A program made the translations under genes and the position numbers. DNA of 64,000 nucleotides from Rehaibacterium terrae (GTDB lineage Bacteria > Pseudomonadota > Gammaproteobacteria > Xanthomonadales > Xanthomonadaceae). Position 1 is the stretch's first letter; each line of letters starts with the position of its first letter. Below, in pieces: positions 56,933-64,000 of the stretch. Below the pieces are notes generated by a model. The model was not told where the DNA came from and searched no databases. It worked only from the letters and a program-made list of their open reading frames with translations. The stretch is taken from positions 1 to 64,000 of the forward strand of contig NZ_JACHHX010000005.1 in NCBI RefSeq assembly GCF_014202935.1, written 5' to 3'.

Positions 56933-56986
56933 CCGAAAAGCTTGCGGGTTGCGATGTTTTCCCGGTTCCCGGTTCCCGGTTCCCGG
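56914..56986. repeat. 7-nt tandem repeats in converging gene ends
   Basis: GGTAACC/GGTAGCC units occur three times at 56914-56934 and span the hydrolase stop codon. CCCGGTT occurs three times plus a partial unit at 56961-56986. The two arrays are roughly complementary. This type of intergenic repeat is prone to slippage and probably varies between strains. Confidence 0.65.
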
Positions 56987-56994
56987 CCCCAACC

Positions 56995-57828
56995 TCAATA
57001 CACCGTCGCCCGCGCCTGCACGAAGGCGAAGAAGAACACCGCGTCCGGGTCGTTCTGCACCTGGTGCAGCTCGGCGCGCATGCCCTCGACGGTGGCCTGG
57101 TCGACCTTGCCGGCGGCGATGAGCTGGTCGGCGCCGGACAGCAGCAGTTCCTCCCAGAACGCGATCATCGCCTTGCGCCGGTCCGGTTGGCGGTTGTCGT
57201 AGTGGAAGGTCTTGATTTCGGTGGCGACGTCGCGGAAGCCGCCGGCCAGCAGCAGGTTGCCGAGCTTGGCACCGACGAACGGATCGCCGCCGCTGTCGTA
57301 CTGGTGGTCGTTGAAGGCCATCCAGTAGCGCAGCAGGTTGGGCGAATAGGGGTCGAGGAAGAACGAGGAGTTCATCACCTCGGTGACGTATACCGGCGCG
57401 CCCGGCATCAGCACGCGGCGCACCTCGTTGAGCACCCGCGCCGGCTGCGGCACGTGTTCCAGCACCCAGCACAGGAAGGCGCCGTCGAAGCTGCGTGGCT
57501 CGAACGGCAGATCGGTGGCGTCGGCCTTCGTCAGCGTGTAGCGCTCGGCGCACCAGGGGTGCCGGGCGAGATTGTGTGCGGCGGCTTCGAGCTGGGCGTC
57601 GGACAGATCCACGCCGGTCACGTGCAGGTCGGGGAAGCGGCGCAGCAGGATCTCGGTCTGCGCGCCGACGCCGCAGCCGACTTCGAGCAGGCGGCGCACG
57701 CCGTCGAAGTCGATGTGGCGGTAGATGGTCTGTTCGGCGATGCGCGCCTGCTTGACCAGCCGCGCCTGCTCGGTCGGCGAGAAGCCGTGGATGTAGGGGA
57801 AGTCGGTGGCGGTGGAGGAGTCGGTCAT
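56995..57828 (-). CDS. Class I SAM-dependent methyltransferase
   Basis: This is a 277-residue soluble methyltransferase. The SAM site motif I is LLEVGCGVGAQTEILL, motif II includes VTGVDLSDAQLEAA, and DLPFEPRSFDGAFLCWVLEH is the Methyltransf_11-like core. The C-terminal third (PNLLRYWMAFNDHQYDSGGD) is shared with bacterial methyltransferases of unknown substrate. It lies 59 bp upstream of the end of lhr on the same strand side but reads away from it, so it may be co-transcribed after lhr. Confidence 0.85.
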   Translation of the reverse strand: MTDSSTATDFPYIHGFSPTEQARLVKQARIAEQTIYRHIDFDGVRRLLEVGCGVGAQTEILLRRFPDLHVTGVDLSDAQLEAAAHNLARHPWCAERYTLTKADATDLPFEPRSFDGAFLCWVLEHVPQPARVLNEVRRVLMPGAPVYVTEVMNSSFFLDPYSPNLLRYWMAFNDHQYDSGGDPFVGAKLGNLLLAGGFRDVATEIKTFHYDNRQPDRRKAMIAFWEELLLSGADQLIAAGKVDQATVEGMRAELHQVQNDPDAVFFFAFVQARATVY

Positions 57829-57887
57829 GGCGTGCTCCGGCGCGCTCAATGTGCGGATTGTCGCGCGGGGTGAGGTGTCCGCAGCGT

Positions 57888-62732
<4,845 letters not shown>

Positions 62733-62829
62733 GGCGGCGTCGGCCCGGAACTTTTTTCGATGCTGCCCCCGGCCGGTCGCAGATTCCGGGACGCGCCAGT
62801 GTCGCGCAGGCGGCGTTCGCGCCGCGTCA

Positions 62830-63828
62830 TCAGGCCGCTGCGGGCAGGTGCGGCGTCACGCCGGCGATCAGCGCGTCGAAATAGTCGCGAGTCAGGCGCA
62901 GTTGCTCGTCGGCGCTCTCGGCGCGGTTGACCACGGCACGGAAGGCGGAATTTTCCGGGCGGTCCCTGGCATACCAGCCCAGGTGCTTGCGGGCGATGCG
63001 CACGCCCGATGGCTCACCGTAGAAGGCGTGCAGGGCTTGCAGGTGGCCGAGCAGGATATCGCGCACTTCGGCCAGTGACGGTGGCGGCAATTGCTCGCCG
63101 GTGGCCAGATAGTGCGCGATCTCGCGGAAGATCCACGGTCGCCCCTGTGCGGCGCGGCCGACCATCACCGCGTCGCAGCCGGTGTGGCGCAGCACGAAGG
63201 CGGCCTTCTGCGGCGAGTCGATGTCGCCGTTGGCCAGCACCGGGATGGACAGCGCCGCCTTGATCTCGGCGATGGTGTCGTACTCGGCCTGGCCGGTGTA
63301 GTGCTGGTCGCGGGTGCGGCCATGGATGGCGAGCGCGGCGATGCCGCAGTCCTGCGCGATGCGGGCGATGGCCGGCGCGTTGCGCTGATCGGCGGCCCAG
63401 CCGGTGCGGATCTTGAGCGTGACCGGCACCTCCACCGCCTTCACCACCGCCGTCAGGATGCGCGCCACCAGCGCCTCGTCGCGCATCAGCGCCGAGCCGG
63501 CCCAGGCATTGCAGACCTTCTTGGCCGGGCAGCCCATGTTGATGTCGATGATCTGCGCGCCGTGGGCGACGTTGTGGCGCGCCGCTTCGGCCATGATCTC
63601 GGGCACGGTGCCGGCGATCTGCACGCTGACCGGCTCGGGCTCGCCTTCGTGGTCCATGCGGTGCCGCGATTTGGCGGTCTGCCAGAAGCGCGGATCGGAT
63701 GTGGTCATCTCCGACACGCACAGCCCCGCGCCCAGACGCTTGCACAGCATCCGGAACGGCTTGTCGGTGACGCCTGCCATCGGGGCGAGCGCCAGCGGCG
63801 GATCGATGACGTGGGGGGCGATGCGCAT
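62830..63828 (-). CDS. dusB: tRNA-dihydrouridine synthase B
   Basis: DusB reduces uridine to dihydrouridine in tRNA D-loops with FMN. It is 332 residues from [20 protein letters not shown]; an ATG three codons upstream (63837) is an alternative. [17 protein letters not shown], the catalytic cysteine motif [13 protein letters not shown], and [11 protein letters not shown] are present, and [15 protein letters not shown] separates DusB from DusA and DusC. The fis gene that often follows dusB is absent; lhr follows after 97 bp with no clear signals. Confidence 0.93.
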   Translation of the reverse strand: MRIAPHVIDPPLALAPMAGVTDKPFRMLCKRLGAGLCVSEMTTSDPRFWQTAKSRHRMDHEGEPEPVSVQIAGTVPEIMAEAARHNVAHGAQIIDINMGCPAKKVCNAWAGSALMRDEALVARILTAVVKAVEVPVTLKIRTGWAADQRNAPAIARIAQDCGIAALAIHGRTRDQHYTGQAEYDTIAEIKAALSIPVLANGDIDSPQKAAFVLRHTGCDAVMVGRAAQGRPWIFREIAHYLATGEQLPPPSLAEVRDILLGHLQALHAFYGEPSGVRIARKHLGWYARDRPENSAFRAVVNRAESADEQLRLTRDYFDALIAGVTPHLPAAA

Positions 63829-63883
63829 GGCGCGCATTGTACGCGCCGGGCGACCGCGGTCTGGGCCCGCCGCTCGTGCCGTC

Positions 63884-64000
63884 TCAGCCGCCGTAACGCG
63901 CCTGGAACTCCGCCCGGGTCGGCATCGCCAGCGCCGCGCCGGGGCGTTCGGTGGAGAGGGCGGCGTAGCGGTTGGCGAGGCGCACGGCGTCGGCGAACGG
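63884..64000 (-). CDS. C-terminal end of a PfkB/ribokinase-family kinase (partial)
   Basis: The last 38 codons of a minus-strand gene enter the window from the right. They read ADAVRLANRYAALSTERPGA followed by ALAMPTRAEFQARYGG and a stop. The A-N-x-x-A-A-L-S-x-x-R-P-G-A pattern with PTRAEF is the usual C terminus of PfkB-family sugar or nucleoside kinases. The substrate cannot be told from this fragment. Confidence 0.65.
   Translation of the reverse strand, partial: PFADAVRLANRYAALSTERPGAALAMPTRAEFQARYGG

Overview
The window is high-GC DNA (about 70% by eye) from a gammaproteobacterium, most likely a member of the Xanthomonadales/Lysobacteraceae. The grounds are the pilR/pilS and sucCD genes on one segment, a glycolytic set with pgk, pyk and a eukaryotic-type class I aldolase, thiS/thiG/trmB, and the scattered palindromic repeats (AGAGAAAGTGACC hairpin, GGCGYRAGCCGCGA element) that I associate with this order. 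No phage, transposase or CRISPR array was found. Most of the window is chromosomal housekeeping sequence with a few inserted modules.

Layout. 1-313: hairpins and degenerate GC-rich repeats. 0.3-2.6 kb: hemN-fnr operon with an FNR box. 2.7-9.2 kb: diguanylate cyclase, pgk, a large membrane/spermidine-synthase-like protein, and a 179-bp MITE-like palindrome. 9.2-18 kb: pilR and pilS, separated by a two-way exporter cluster (giant FtsX-like permease, periplasmic CPPC protein, HlyD adaptor, ABC ATPase) whose central gap holds a cryptic Cys/aromatic-rich peptide ORF. 18-23 kb: sucC, sucD, pyk, fba with clear terminators. 23.4-29 kb: macro-domain protein, napEFDABC (periplasmic nitrate reductase) and a double-CDGSH protein. 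29-38.4 kb: RND efflux pair, TrmH-like methyltransferase, two peptidases, mscL, FAH-family hydrolase. 38.4-42.6 kb: small membrane protein, Rieske ferredoxin, SLC13-type transporter, trmB, thiG. 42.65-45.7 kb: three tandem cyclic-di-GMP-I (GEMM) riboswitches in front of an 815-residue secreted protein. 45.7-50.9 kb: thiS, tRNA-Gly(CCC), a RimB-like protease, rimK, a hairpin/sRNA region, a two-component system and ilvE. 51-55.8 kb: methionine/SAM cycle (metF, a small roadblock-like gene, ahcY behind an SAH riboswitch, metK). 55.9-64 kb: membrane hydrolase, methyltransferase, lhr helicase with in-frame repeat insertions, dusB and the tail of a PfkB-type kinase.

How it fits together. FNR, oxygen-independent HemN and Nap form a low-oxygen/nitrate respiration theme. 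The diguanylate cyclase and the triple c-di-GMP riboswitch suggest surface or matrix control by c-di-GMP. metF, ahcY and metK form a SAM-cycle locus with an SAH riboswitch and a shared operator-like motif in front of metF and metK.

The most unusual points are the triple GEMM array and its unknown secreted product, inserted between thiS and thiG; the exporter cluster inserted between pilS and pilR with a possible disulfide-rich secreted peptide; and three separate palindromic repeats translated in frame inside lhr. All product names are from reading the sequence; no database search was possible.
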